From positions 1 to 57,336 of the forward strand of contig JAAZBU010000038.1 in NCBI GenBank assembly GCA_012513645.1: 57,336 nucleotides of DNA, written 5' to 3'. Positions 24,619 to 37,082 of this stretch are shown here, piece by piece. Position numbers and translations under genes: made by a program. The stretch comes from Clostridiales bacterium. Its GTDB lineage: Bacteria; Bacillota; Clostridia; Christensenellales; Aristaeellaceae. The notes under the pieces were generated by a model, which saw only the letters and a list, made by a program, of their open reading frames with translations, was not told the origin of the DNA and ran no database searches. Within the stretch, counting starts at the first letter, position 1; each line of letters starts with the position of its first letter.

Positions 24619-27600
24619 ATGGTGCACGAAGTCCACATGGGAAAGCTGCGTACGCGCATGAGCTTCTCTCGCATCGACGAGGTCCTGGACATGCCCAACC
24701 TGATAGAGGTTCAAAAGAACTCCTATCGGAAGTTCCTGGAAGAAGATTTCCGGGAAGTGCTGGCGGACGTTTCGCCGATTACGGACTACAGCGAGAATCT
24801 AATCCTCGAGTTCGTTGACTACTCTCTGGACAAGACGCCAAAGAACACTGTGGAGCGCTGCAAGGAGCGCGACCTGACCTATGCGGCACCGTTGAAGGTG
24901 TTCGTCCGACTCAAAAACAAGGAAACCGGCGAGATCAAGGAAACAGACGTCTTCATGGGCGACTTTCCGCTGATGACCGAGCACGGCACCTTCATCATCA
25001 ATGGGGCCGAGCGCGTCATTGTCAGCCAACTCGTCCGTTCCCCCGGCTGCTACTACACCATGCAGATTGACAAGGCCGGCAAGGAGCTGTTTTCCGCCCA
25101 GGTGATCCCCAACCGCGGCGCCTGGATTGAGTACGAGACCGACTCCAACGACTGCCTGTGGGTGCGCATCGACCGCGCCCGCAAGCTGCCCATCACCGTT
25201 ATTTTGCGCGCCCTGGGCTATGGCACCGACCAGCAGCTGATTGACCTGCTGGGCGAGGATGAGCGCCTGATGGCGACCATCAGTCGCAGCGATGCCAACA
25301 TTCGCTCCCAGACGGACGCGCTGCTTGAGATTTACCGTAGGCAGAAGCCGGGCGAGCCCCCCACGGAGGAGGGTGCCCGCATTTTGCTGCACAACCTGTT
25401 CTTTGACCCCAAGCGCTACGACCTGATGCGCGTGGGCCGCTATAAATACAACAAAAAGCTGGGCGTCTCTGCCCGCATTGCCGACCAGGTGGCCGCAGGC
25501 GACATTGTGGACGAAAGCACCGGCGAGGTGCTGGTCAAGGCCGGCCAGGTGATCAGCCGCGACAAGGCGCTGGCCATCCAGAACGCCGGCATCAACGCTG
25601 TCAACATCCAGGTAGGCGACCATGTGCACAAGGTGGTCGGCAACAACTTTGCCGATGCCAGCGATTACCTGCCCTTTGACCCCAAGGAGGCGGGCATCCT
25701 GGAAATGGTGCACCTGCCCACCTTGCTGCAGCTGATTGACGGCGTGCCCGAGGAGTCGCTCAAGCGCCTGGTCAGCGAGAACGCCTCGCTGCTGGTGCCC
25801 AAGCACGTCATCATCGACGACATCGTGGCCACCATCAGCTACCTGCTGGGCCTGCCCTACGGCGTGGGCCATGTGGACGACATTGACCACCTGGGCAACC
25901 GCCGCCTGCGCAGCGTGGGCGAGCTGCTGCAAAACCAGATCCGCATCGGCATGTCGCGCCTGGAGCGCGTGGTGCGCGAGCGCATGGCCATTCAGGATGC
26001 CAACGACGTCAAGCCGGGCGATCTGATCAACATCCGGCCGGTATCCGCCGCGGTCAAGGAGTTCTTCGGCTCCTCCCAGCTGAGCCAGTTCATGGACCAG
26101 CCCAACCCGCTGGCCGAGCTGACGCACAAGCGCCGCCTGTCGGCCCTGGGCCCCGGCGGCCTCAACCGTGACCGCGCGGGCATGGAGGTGCGCGACGTTC
26201 ACTACAGCCACTACGGCCGCATCTGCCCCATCGAGACGCCTGAAGGCCCCAACATCGGCCTGATCGGCTCGCTGGCCACCTACGCCCGCATCAATGAATA
26301 CGGCTTCATCGAGGCCACCTACCGCCGGGTAGACCCCAAGACCCACCGGGTGACCAACGACATCGTCTACCTGACGGCGGACGAGGAGGACAACTACAAC
26401 GTTGCCCAGGCGATGGAGCCCCTTAACCCGGACGGCAGCTTTGTCAACGACAGGGTGACCTGCCGCTGGCGCGAGGACGTCATCAGCGTGCCGCGCGACC
26501 GTGTGGACTTTGTGGACGTGTCGCCCAAGCAGTTGGTCTCGGTGGCGACGGCCATGATCCCCTTCCTGGAGAACGACGACGCCAACCGCGCGCTGATGGG
26601 CTCCAACATGCAGCGCCAGGCTGTTCCCTTGCTCACCCCCGAGGCGCCCGTTATCGGCACCGGCATGGAGCACAAGGCCGCCCACGACTCGGGCGTGGTG
26701 CTGCTGAGCAAGCACACCGGCACGGTGGAGAACGTCTCCGCCGATGAAATCACCATCCGCGACGGCAAGGGCGAGCTGTACCGCTACCGCCTGACCAAGT
26801 TCGCCCGCTCCAACCAGTCCACCTGCATCAACCAACGGCCCCGCGTGAGCGTGGGCGACCATGTGGATGCCGGCGACCTGCTGGCCGACGGCCCCAGCAC
26901 CGACCTGGGCGAGATAGCCCTGGGCCGCAACGTGCTGATCGGGTTTATGACTTGGGAAGGCTATAACTACGAAGACGCCATCCTGATCTCTGAAAAGCTG
27001 GTCAAGGAGGACAAATACACCTCCATCCATATTGAAGAGTATGAGTCCGAGGCCCGCGAAACCAAGCTGGGCCCGGAGGAAATCACTCGGGATATCCCCA
27101 ACGTGGGCGAGGACGCCCTCAAGGACCTGGATGAGTTTGGCGTGGTGCGCATCGGCGCTGAAGTGCGTGCCGGCGATATTCTGGTAGGCAAGGTGACGCC
27201 CAAGGGCGAAACCGAGCTGACCGCTGAAGAGCGCTTGCTGCGCGCCATCTTTGGTGAAAAGGCCCGTGAGGTGCGCGACACCTCACTCAAGGTGCCCCAC
27301 GGCGAAGGCGGCATTGTGGTGGATGTCAAGGTGTTCACCCGCGAAAACAAGGACGAGCTGTCCCCCGGTGTCAACCAGATGGTGCGCGTGTACATCGCGC
27401 AGAAGCGCAAGATCTCTGTCGGCGACAAGATGGCCGGCCGCCACGGCAACAAGGGCGTGGTCAGCCGCATTCTGCCCGAGGAGGACATGCCCTTCCTGCC
27501 GGACGGCACGCCACTTGACATCGTGCTGAACCCCATGGGCGTGCCCTCGCGCATGAACCTGGGCCAGGTGCTCGAGGTTCACCTTGGCATGGCTGCCAGG

Positions 27601-28353
27601 GCGCTGGGCTGGCATATCGCCACCCCGGTGTTTGACGGCGCCTCCGAAAAAGACATCGAAAAGTGCCTGCTGCAGGCCGGCTACAATGCGGATGGCAAGT
27701 CCATCCTCTATGATGGCCGCACGGGCGACGCGTTTGAAAACAAGGTGACGGTGGGCTACATGTACTTCCTGAAGCTTCACCATCTGGTGGACGACAAGAT
27801 GCATGCCCGCTCCACCGGCCCGTACTCCCTCGTCACGCAGCAGCCCCTGGGCGGCAAGGCCCAGTTCGGCGGCCAGCGCTTTGGCGAGATGGAGGTCTGG
27901 GCGCTGGAGGCCTACGGCGCAGCCAACACCCTGCAGGAAATCCTCACCGTCAAGTCGGACGATGTGGTGGGCCGCGTAAAGGCCTACGAAGCCATCGTCA
28001 AGGGCAAGTCCATCCCCACCCCCGGCATCCCTGAGAGCTTCAAGGTGCTGATCAAGGAGCTGCAGGCCCTTAGCCTCGACATCAAGGTATGGGGCGAGGA
28101 CAGCCAGGAGATCATCATCCGCGAGATCGAGGAAGAGGAAGCCCCGGTGGTCACCCTGCGGCGCGATGAGGCAGCAGGCGCTGTGCCCGCCGTGCATGAG
28201 GAGCTGGAGGACATCGACCTGGACGACCTGAGCCTGGGCGATGAAGAATTGTCTCTGGCCGACGAGGTGGATGACAGTCGCAGCCTCAACGAGGATGAGG
28301 AAGACGATGACGACGACCTCACCCTGGACTTTGATGACGATGACATTGAGTAA
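24619..28353 (+). CDS. rpoB: RNA polymerase beta subunit
   Basis: This is the catalytic core subunit of RNA polymerase, with 1244 residues. Hallmarks in order are the N-terminal lobe ([22 protein letters not shown]), [16 protein letters not shown], the rifampicin pocket [13 protein letters not shown] with [13 protein letters not shown], the [16 protein letters not shown] stretch, and the C-terminal [14 protein letters not shown]. Pocket residues look like the sensitive wild type. The last 50 residues form an unusually long acidic tail (EDEEDDDDD and DFDDDDIE). GGAGGGG lies 11 bases before ATG 24619. rpoC follows after 20 bases. The rplJ/rplL genes that normally precede rpoB are not here. Confidence 0.98.
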   Translation: MVHEVHMGKLRTRMSFSRIDEVLDMPNLIEVQKNSYRKFLEEDFREVLADVSPITDYSENLILEFVDYSLDKTPKNTVERCKERDLTYAAPLKVFVRLKNKETGEIKETDVFMGDFPLMTEHGTFIINGAERVIVSQLVRSPGCYYTMQIDKAGKELFSAQVIPNRGAWIEYETDSNDCLWVRIDRARKLPITVILRALGYGTDQQLIDLLGEDERLMATISRSDANIRSQTDALLEIYRRQKPGEPPTEEGARILLHNLFFDPKRYDLMRVGRYKYNKKLGVSARIADQVAAGDIVDESTGEVLVKAGQVISRDKALAIQNAGINAVNIQVGDHVHKVVGNNFADASDYLPFDPKEAGILEMVHLPTLLQLIDGVPEESLKRLVSENASLLVPKHVIIDDIVATISYLLGLPYGVGHVDDIDHLGNRRLRSVGELLQNQIRIGMSRLERVVRERMAIQDANDVKPGDLINIRPVSAAVKEFFGSSQLSQFMDQPNPLAELTHKRRLSALGPGGLNRDRAGMEVRDVHYSHYGRICPIETPEGPNIGLIGSLATYARINEYGFIEATYRRVDPKTHRVTNDIVYLTADEEDNYNVAQAMEPLNPDGSFVNDRVTCRWREDVISVPRDRVDFVDVSPKQLVSVATAMIPFLENDDANRALMGSNMQRQAVPLLTPEAPVIGTGMEHKAAHDSGVVLLSKHTGTVENVSADEITIRDGKGELYRYRLTKFARSNQSTCINQRPRVSVGDHVDAGDLLADGPSTDLGEIALGRNVLIGFMTWEGYNYEDAILISEKLVKEDKYTSIHIEEYESEARETKLGPEEITRDIPNVGEDALKDLDEFGVVRIGAEVRAGDILVGKVTPKGETELTAEERLLRAIFGEKAREVRDTSLKVPHGEGGIVVDVKVFTRENKDELSPGVNQMVRVYIAQKRKISVGDKMAGRHGNKGVVSRILPEEDMPFLPDGTPLDIVLNPMGVPSRMNLGQVLEVHLGMAARALGWHIATPVFDGASEKDIEKCLLQAGYNADGKSILYDGRTGDAFENKVTVGYMYFLKLHHLVDDKMHARSTGPYSLVTQQPLGGKAQFGGQRFGEMEVWALEAYGAANTLQEILTVKSDDVVGRVKAYEAIVKGKSIPTPGIPESFKVLIKELQALSLDIKVWGEDSQEIIIREIEEEEAPVVTLRRDEAAGAVPAVHEELEDIDLDDLSLGDEELSLADEVDDSRSLNEDEEDDDDDLTLDFDDDDIE

Positions 28354-28373
28354 AGCCCGACAGGAGGAGCTAT

Positions 28374-31931
<3,558 letters not shown>

Positions 31932-31953
31932 TATTGAACCAATTGCTACATGG

Positions 31954-31983
31954 GGCGCGGACCGCAAAAGTCCGCGCCTCTTT
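31954..31983 (+). terminator. rpoBC terminator
   Basis: A 9-bp stem GGCGCGGAC/GTCCGCGCC (31954-31962 with 31970-31978) has a 7-base loop and the weak T-tract TCTTT. It separates rpoC from the downstream consensus promoter. Confidence 0.75.
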
Positions 31984-31994
31984 GCGCGGTTCCC

Positions 31995-32023
31995 TTGACA
32001 GGACAATCCGTTGCTCTTATAAT
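31995..32023 (+). promoter_or_regulatory. Perfect-consensus sigma-A promoter of the 6S RNA
   Basis: TTGACA (31995-32000), 17 bases and TATAAT (32018-32023) match the ideal housekeeping promoter exactly. The start near 32030 is where the 6S RNA stem begins. It is the strongest-looking promoter in the window. Confidence 0.9.
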
Positions 32024-32029
32024 CAGGTC

Positions 32030-32224
32030 GTAAGGGTTATTCCTGAGGTGTTTGCCAGTTCTCTGTTTTTACCCACATTTTCTACAACGGGGTCCTGGTC
32101 AGGGGTTGGATGCCACGCCTCCGTGGAAACACGCCAGAGGACGGCAAAAGGCTGTTGCGGGACGCCGGCCTGCTTAACATAGCGGGTGAAAAAATAGAGG
32201 GCAGCGGCACTTTGGGGTAGCCCG
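32030..32224 (+). ncRNA. ssrS: 6S RNA
   Basis: 6S RNA mimics an open promoter and binds sigma-A RNA polymerase, muting transcription in slow growth (known). Here about 195 nt follow a perfect promoter. The ends form a 16-bp closing stem: GGGTTATTCC-T-GAGGTG (32034-32050) pairs with CACTTT-GGGGTAGCCC (32208-32223). Next inward are TGCC/GGCA and a CTCT-TTTTT-ACCC/GGGT-AAAAA-AGAG stem. Then comes a large open bubble (ACATTTTCTACAA against GCCTGCTTAACATAGC), an upper GTCC/GGAC arm, and an apical CCTC-CGTG-GAAA-CACG hairpin. The 5' segment TTCCTGAGGTGTTTGC resembles the E. coli 6S start (TCTCTGAGATGTTCGC). Length, architecture and the promoter all agree. No protein is encoded in this gap. A covariance-model search would settle it. 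Confidence 0.85.
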
Positions 32225-32230
32225 GTTGAA

Positions 32231-32269
32231 ACAAACAGGTGGGATGCAGCGCGTCTCACCTTTGTTGTT
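32231..32269 (+). terminator. Terminator of the 6S RNA, just before tsaC
   Basis: GGTGGGA/TCTCACC (32238-32244 with 32254-32260, one G-T pair) has a 9-base loop and is followed by TTTGTTGTT. It is only 13 bases before the tsaC start, so read-through from the 6S promoter could feed tsaC. Confidence 0.7.
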
Positions 32270-32281
32270 GAAAGGCGAAGC

Positions 32282-33298
32282 ATGAACACCGAACTACTGC
32301 CCATCACTACAGACAGCCTGCGCCGGGCGGGGGCGCTGATACAGGAGGGCCAGCTGGTTGCCTTCCCCACCGAGACCGTATACGGCCTGGGCGGCAATGC
32401 CCTGGATGAGCAGGCTGTGCTCAACATCTTCCGGGCCAAGGAGCGCCCGGTGGACAACCCGCTCATCGTGCATATCGCCAGCAGAGAGCAGGCCTTTCCC
32501 CTGTGCCGCTGGACCGATCTGGCGGATACGCTGGCCGATGCCTTCTGGCCGGGGCCGTTGACGCTGCTGCTGCCGCGCACAGCGCTGGTGCCCGATGTGG
32601 TGACGGCTGGCCTGTCCACGGTGGCGCTGCGCCTGCCAGACCACGAGGGGGCGCTGGCCTTTCTGGCCTCGTGCGGCCGTCCCGTTGCCGCGCCCAGCGC
32701 CAACCGCTCCGGCCGCCCCAGCCCCACCACCGCGCAGCATGTTCTGGAGGACATGGCGGGCCGCATACCGCTGATATTGGATGGCGGCATCAGCCAGGTG
32801 GGCCTGGAATCCACGGTGCTTGATCTGTCAGGCGAGCACCCCACGGTGCTGCGGCCAGGTGCCGTAACACCCGAGCAGATTGCCATGGTGGCCGGCAGCT
32901 GCGAGGTGGCAGACAGCGTGATGCGTCCGTTGCAGGCAGACGAGCGCGCTCCATCCCCCGGCATGCGGCACCGCCACTATGCCCCTCAGGGCCGTTTGAC
33001 GCTGGTGCAGGGCCATCCGGACGCCGTCGCGCGGGAGATTGGCCGCCTGTATGATGCCCAGCCGGGCGCCCGCATTTTGGCCATGCACAGCCACCTTGCG
33101 CTTTATGGCGACCGCCCGGTGAGCGACCTGGGCCTGGACGCGGCGGACGCGGCCCATCGGCTGTTTTACCTGCTGCGCAGCTTTGACGCCCAGGGGGTGC
33201 CCCGCATCTTCAGCGAAACGTTGCCGCCCACCGGCCTTGGGCTGGCGGTGATGAACCGCCTGGCCCGCGCGGCGGAGTTTGATATCATCAAGGTATAA
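32282..33298 (+). CDS. tsaC: L-threonylcarbamoyladenylate synthase (Sua5/YwlC type)
   Basis: This enzyme makes threonylcarbamoyl-AMP from threonine, bicarbonate and ATP for the t6A modification at A37 of ANN-decoding tRNAs. With 338 residues it is the long Sua5 form: a YrdC domain (about 1-205, with FPTETVYGLGGNA, KERPVDNPLIVHI and APSANRSGRPSPT) plus a C-terminal Sua5 domain (SPGMRHRHYAPQ linker at about 225). The ribosome site is modest (AAAGGCG). No separate promoter is obvious between the 6S terminator and the start, so it may depend on read-through. Confidence 0.95.
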   Translation: MNTELLPITTDSLRRAGALIQEGQLVAFPTETVYGLGGNALDEQAVLNIFRAKERPVDNPLIVHIASREQAFPLCRWTDLADTLADAFWPGPLTLLLPRTALVPDVVTAGLSTVALRLPDHEGALAFLASCGRPVAAPSANRSGRPSPTTAQHVLEDMAGRIPLILDGGISQVGLESTVLDLSGEHPTVLRPGAVTPEQIAMVAGSCEVADSVMRPLQADERAPSPGMRHRHYAPQGRLTLVQGHPDAVAREIGRLYDAQPGARILAMHSHLALYGDRPVSDLGLDAADAAHRLFYLLRSFDAQGVPRIFSETLPPTGLGLAVMNRLARAAEFDIIKV

Positions 33299-33310
33299 TC
33301 AGAAAATGAC

Positions 33311-33339
33311 AACAGCGCCACAGAAAAGGGCGCTGTTTT
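33311..33339. terminator. Bidirectional terminator between tsaC and nnrD/E
   Basis: A 9-bp stem AACAGCGCC/GGCGCTGTT (33311-33319 with 33329-33337) has a 9-base loop. T-rich sequence follows on the plus strand, and TCATTTTC-type sequence follows on the minus strand. Confidence 0.85.
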
Positions 33340-33352
33340 ATGTTGCGTACTT

Positions 33353-34798
33353 CTACGGACGGGCAGCTTCCCCCATGAGGGCCAGCACCTCGCCCGTCAG
33401 GGCGGAGTACACCCCGTGGCGCTGTTCGGCCAGCAGCGACGCCTTGCCCAGCCACAGGGCACCGGTGCGCGCCGCATCATAGGCTGCCATCCCCTGCGCC
33501 ATCAGCCCGGCCACAATGCCCGCCAGCGCATCGCCGCTACCGCCCTTGGCCAGCACCGGTGAGCCCACGGTATTCAGGCCCTGGCGCTCGCCATCGGTGA
33601 TCATACTGCAATGGCTTTTGAGCAGGCTGACCCCGCCGTAGCGGGCATGCAGGGCGCGACCCGCGGCCAGCATATCCCCTGCTACCTGCTCTGGCGTTTG
33701 ATCCAATAGGCGGGCTGCCTCCCCCACATGGGGGGTGATGACCGTGCGGCTGCCCAGGCGCATGGGGTGCTGCGCCAACAGGTTCAGGGCATCAGCATCC
33801 AGCACAGCGGGCTGGCCGGCATCATACAGCCGCGACAGGCCCTGCCACACACCCGGCCCCTTGCCCAGGCCGCAGCCGGCCAGCAGCACATCATGGCGCG
33901 GCGGCGCGTCCAGCGCCTGCGCCAGCGGCAGGCAGGTGGCGTTTGGCGCCAGCACCTGCAGCACCGGGATGATGCGCTCGTCACAGGCAATGGTAACCAG
34001 CCCGGCCCCCGCGCGTAGGCAGCCCAGCGCAGCCATGGCGGCGGCACCGGCCATGCCCAGGCTGCCGCAATACAGCAGCACGCGCCCGTTGGAGCCCTTG
34101 TGGGCCGCCCGCGGCCTGACTGGCAATTGGGTGGCCAGGTCGCCTTCCTCCAGCGCTTCAAACGCCTGCATGTCAGGCGGGTCCATCAGGCCGATGTTGG
34201 CCACGGTCAGTGCCCCCAGGGCCTCCTGATCGGCAGCCAGGCAGTGCCCTGTCTTTAAGCGGTGGAAGGTGATGGTGCGCTGCGCGCGGACCGTCACGCC
34301 CAGGCTGCGACCGGTCAGCGCATCCATGCCGGAGGGGATGTCCACCGCAAGCACCGGCACGCCCAGCGCGTTGATCTGATGTACAAGGGCGGCTGCCCGC
34401 CCCTCCAGCGGCCGGTTGAGGCCGATGCCAAACAGCGCATCCACAGCGGCATCCGCATGGATATGGGGCGGCAAGTCCTCATGGACAGGCAGCCCCATCT
34501 GCTTTGCCCGATGCAGGTTGGTGCCTGCATCCGGTGTGCTGGGTTCATCCATCAGCACAATATGCGCCTGCCCGCCCTGAAGCGCAAACAGCCTGGCTGC
34601 TGCCAGGCCGTCACCGCCGTTGTTGCCGGCGCCACAGAAAAACACAACAGTTTTGCCCGCGGCCCCGCCCAGCATGTGCACCAGGGCGTCGGCCACCGCC
34701 CGGGAGGCGCGCTCCATCAGGTCCAGGCTGAGTACACCGGCATCAAAGGCCGCCTGCTCAACCCGGCGCATCTGCTCGGGCGTGATGATATGCCGCAT
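33353..34798 (-). CDS. nnrD: Bifunctional NAD(P)H-hydrate epimerase / ADP-dependent dehydratase
   Basis: This fusion repairs damaged NADHX and NADPHX. The 481 residues contain an N-terminal YjeF epimerase domain (about 1-205, with CGAGNNGGDGLAAARL) and a C-terminal ribokinase-like dehydratase (about 225-481, with TPHVGEAARLL and KGGSGDALAGIVAGL). The ATG at 34798 is preceded by GGAGGGGGAATAACC. It lies two bases after acpS, at the end of the long minus-strand gene run, and is followed by the hairpin shared with tsaC. NnrE is the name for the epimerase half. Confidence 0.95.
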   Translation of the reverse strand: MRHIITPEQMRRVEQAAFDAGVLSLDLMERASRAVADALVHMLGGAAGKTVVFFCGAGNNGGDGLAAARLFALQGGQAHIVLMDEPSTPDAGTNLHRAKQMGLPVHEDLPPHIHADAAVDALFGIGLNRPLEGRAAALVHQINALGVPVLAVDIPSGMDALTGRSLGVTVRAQRTITFHRLKTGHCLAADQEALGALTVANIGLMDPPDMQAFEALEEGDLATQLPVRPRAAHKGSNGRVLLYCGSLGMAGAAAMAALGCLRAGAGLVTIACDERIIPVLQVLAPNATCLPLAQALDAPPRHDVLLAGCGLGKGPGVWQGLSRLYDAGQPAVLDADALNLLAQHPMRLGSRTVITPHVGEAARLLDQTPEQVAGDMLAAGRALHARYGGVSLLKSHCSMITDGERQGLNTVGSPVLAKGGSGDALAGIVAGLMAQGMAAYDAARTGALWLGKASLLAEQRHGVYSALTGEVLALMGEAARP

Positions 34799-34800
34799 GG

Positions 34801-35175
34801 TTATTCCCCCTCCAGGATGCACACGGCCGCGGCCATGCCGCCATCATGGCTGATGCTCAGGTGGGCCTGCTGTGCCCCCAGCGCCTGCATGCGGGTCAAA
34901 GCCAGGCCGCGCGGCACATACCGCGGCTGCCCGGAGAGCAGGTGCTCGATCACAATGTCCCGGGTGGGCACCCCCTCAAAGCCGGTGCCCAGCGCCTTGA
35001 CAAAGGCCTCCTTGGCCGCAAAACAGGCCGCCATGGAGGCCGCGGCACCCGGCCCGCGGGACAGGATATAGGCCTGCTCCGCCTCATCAAAATATCGGGG
35101 CAGAAAACGCCCCTGTGCCAGATGCCCGGCCATGCGCTCCACCGCGCACAGGTCCAGCCCAATGCCCCGGATCAT
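34801..35175 (-). CDS. acpS: Holo-[acyl-carrier-protein] synthase
   Basis: This enzyme transfers 4'-phosphopantetheine from CoA to acyl carrier protein, activating fatty acid synthesis. The 124 residues match the family. Present are GIGLDLCAVERM (magnesium Asp) near the start, ACFAAKEAFVKALGTG (the FAxKEAxxKA motif), and the terminal LSISHDGGMAAAVCIL. It overlaps the end of the P1 peptidase gene by four bases and precedes nnrD/E by two. The acpS-nnr pairing is common in Firmicutes. Confidence 0.96.
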   Translation of the reverse strand: MIRGIGLDLCAVERMAGHLAQGRFLPRYFDEAEQAYILSRGPGAAASMAACFAAKEAFVKALGTGFEGVPTRDIVIEHLLSGQPRYVPRGLALTRMQALGAQQAHLSISHDGGMAAAVCILEGE

Positions 35176-36128
35176 GGCCTGGCGTAGTGGATGGCGTTAG
35201 CGATGGCGCGCGCTGTCACCTCGGCCGCCGCGGCGCACAGCTTGACAAAGTTGACCTCCACATCCATGCGCTCGGTGGCCAGGGCGAACATGGTGTCGCC
35301 GTCCATCTGCGTGTGCACCGGGCGGATGGCGCGGGCCAGCCCGTCATGGGCTACATCAGCCAGGCGGTTGGCCTGGGCGCTGGTCAGCTTGCAGTCCACC
35401 GCCACCACCCCGATGGTGGTGTTGCTGCCGGGGGCGGGAATCCTGATCTGCTGCGGGGCGGGCGCAAAGCCATACAGCATGCCCTCCGACGGCACGCGGG
35501 TGCCATCGGGCATCACGGCGCAGGCCAGGCACTCGCCCGTCTGCGGGTCGTACACATCACCCATGGCGTTGACCGCCACCACGGCCCCCACCGTAACCCC
35601 CTCGGCCAGCGTGATGGAGGCAGAGCCTACCCCGCCCGCCTGAGGGATACCCGAGGTGACCAGCTTGCCCACCGTGGCGCCGCTACCGGCGCCCACACGC
35701 CCCTGCTCCATGCCCTTGGCGGCGGCGGTCGCAGCGGCGCGGCCCATGGCCGCGTCCGGGTAGATGTTGGGCTCGCCCTCCAGCAGGTCAAACAGCACGG
35801 CAGCAGGGACAATGGGCACACGCGCGCTGCCCATGGCGATGCCTACATCGGCCTGGGCCAGAAAGCGCATCACGCCATCGGCCGCGGCCAGGCCAAAGGC
35901 ACTGCCGCCGGCCAGCACAACGGCATGCGCGCGGTCCACCAGGTTGCCGGGGCGCAGCACGTCGGTCTCCCGGGTGCCGGGGGCCGCGCCGCGCACCGAC
36001 ACACCGCCCACCGCGCCATCCTTGGGCGTCAGCACAACGGTGACGCCGGTGCGCGCCTTGTCATTTTGTACCTGTCCGACACGTATGCCGTGTACCTTGG
36101 TGATGTCGCCGGGATAGATGTGAGCCAT
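35172..36128 (-). CDS. P1-family (DmpA/S58) peptidase
   Basis: The 318-residue protein belongs to the Ntn-hydrolase-like DmpA/BapA aminopeptidase family, which self-cleaves into two chains. Seen are DITKVHGIRVGQ near the start, the GGSAFGLAAADGVM motif, VGAGSGATVGK, and NTTIGVVAVDCKL at about 255, where processing occurs before the nucleophile in the family. It has no signal peptide, so it is cytoplasmic. The substrate may be N-terminal D- or beta-amino acids, but cannot be read from the sequence. Start ATG 36128 has AAGGAGG upstream. It lies 19 bases after the lipase-like gene and overlaps acpS. Confidence 0.88.
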   Translation of the reverse strand: MAHIYPGDITKVHGIRVGQVQNDKARTGVTVVLTPKDGAVGGVSVRGAAPGTRETDVLRPGNLVDRAHAVVLAGGSAFGLAAADGVMRFLAQADVGIAMGSARVPIVPAAVLFDLLEGEPNIYPDAAMGRAAATAAAKGMEQGRVGAGSGATVGKLVTSGIPQAGGVGSASITLAEGVTVGAVVAVNAMGDVYDPQTGECLACAVMPDGTRVPSEGMLYGFAPAPQQIRIPAPGSNTTIGVVAVDCKLTSAQANRLADVAHDGLARAIRPVHTQMDGDTMFALATERMDVEVNFVKLCAAAAEVTARAIANAIHYARP

Positions 36129-36147
36129 GGGAATCCTCCTTCCGCGC

Positions 36148-37068
36148 TTATGCGATGCGCTCTAGCCAGGCCAGCAGATCGGCCATCACCTGGGCGCTGT
36201 TGGTCTCGTTGAACAGTTCATGCCGGGCACCGGGATAGATGTGTTCGGCAACATCGTGCAGGCCGGCCGCCCTCAGCTGACCGGCCACTGTGCGAGGGCC
36301 CGCTGCGTCCGCCCCACCCACCGGGTCCTGCTGGCCTGAGAGAAACAGCACCGGCAGCTCCGCCGGAATGCTGCGCAGCCGCTCGGTCTGCGTCAGCAGC
36401 CTGAGGCCGCGAAACAGCTCGCGGTAGCCGCTGCCTGTAAACACAAAGCCGCACAAGGGGTCCGCTACATAGCGGTCCACCTGCTGCTCATCGCGGCTGA
36501 GCCAGTCAAAGCGCGTGCGCGCCGGCGCAAAGGGCTTGTTATTGGCCGCGAAGGCCAACCTGTCGATCAACGGCGCAGGTTTGCGCTTGCCGCCCAGGGC
36601 GCACACCAGCCGGGACAGCATCAGCCCCTGACGCACCTTGGCCGGCGGTATCCAGGCGGTGCCGCTGAGCACCAGGCCGTCCAGCTGCTGATGCCCAAAC
36701 TGCACGGCATATTCGCGCGCGACAAAGCTGCCCATGCTGTGGCCCAAAATGATGTGCTTGCTGTCCGGCCAGCGCTGCGTCAAGACCGTGTGCACGGTGC
36801 TGACGTCATACACCAGCCGCTGCCAGCCGTTGTAATCCCCCAGATAGCCCAGCCGGTCAGCGGGCGTCTGCGGCCCGTGACCGATCTGATCCCAGCCTGC
36901 TACGACAAAGCCGTGCTGGGCCAGATACTCCGCCATCGGCTCATAGCGGGCGTAGTGTTCGGCCATGCCGTGGATGATCTGCACCACGGCGCGCGGCTTG
37001 CCCTTGGGCTCGTGGAGCACCAGCTGCTTGATCTCCCGGCCGGCGGAAGAAAAGGCGATGGTGTTCAT
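36148..37068 (-). CDS. Alpha/beta hydrolase, monoacylglycerol-lipase-like
   Basis: The 306-residue cytoplasmic serine hydrolase has the oxyanion motif IHGMAEHYARYEPMAEYL, nucleophile elbow LGHSMGSF, acid SGQQDPVGG and histidine GARHELFNE. This pattern fits the lysophospholipase/monoacylglycerol lipase (PldB-like) group. The best start is uncertain. ATG 37068 has only a weak site, while GTG 37086 overlaps the trpS stop and could be used by coupling. The gene directly follows trpS in the run. It probably acts on lipid esters, specificity unknown. Confidence 0.87.
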   Translation of the reverse strand: MNTIAFSSAGREIKQLVLHEPKGKPRAVVQIIHGMAEHYARYEPMAEYLAQHGFVVAGWDQIGHGPQTPADRLGYLGDYNGWQRLVYDVSTVHTVLTQRWPDSKHIILGHSMGSFVAREYAVQFGHQQLDGLVLSGTAWIPPAKVRQGLMLSRLVCALGGKRKPAPLIDRLAFAANNKPFAPARTRFDWLSRDEQQVDRYVADPLCGFVFTGSGYRELFRGLRLLTQTERLRSIPAELPVLFLSGQQDPVGGADAAGPRTVAGQLRAAGLHDVAEHIYPGARHELFNETNSAQVMADLLAWLERIA

Positions 37069-37082
37069 GGTGACGGACTCGT

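Noticed and set aside
24799-27030. A 743-codon open frame on the minus strand inside rpoB
   Set aside because: Same shadow pattern, with no recognisable domain and no start signal.
32030-32224. Protein-coding or tmRNA/RNase P/SRP RNA interpretation of the rpoC-tsaC gap
   Set aside because: Small frames here lack ribosome sites. None of the tmRNA, RNase P or SRP core motifs are seen, while the end-to-end stem and central bubble fit 6S RNA.
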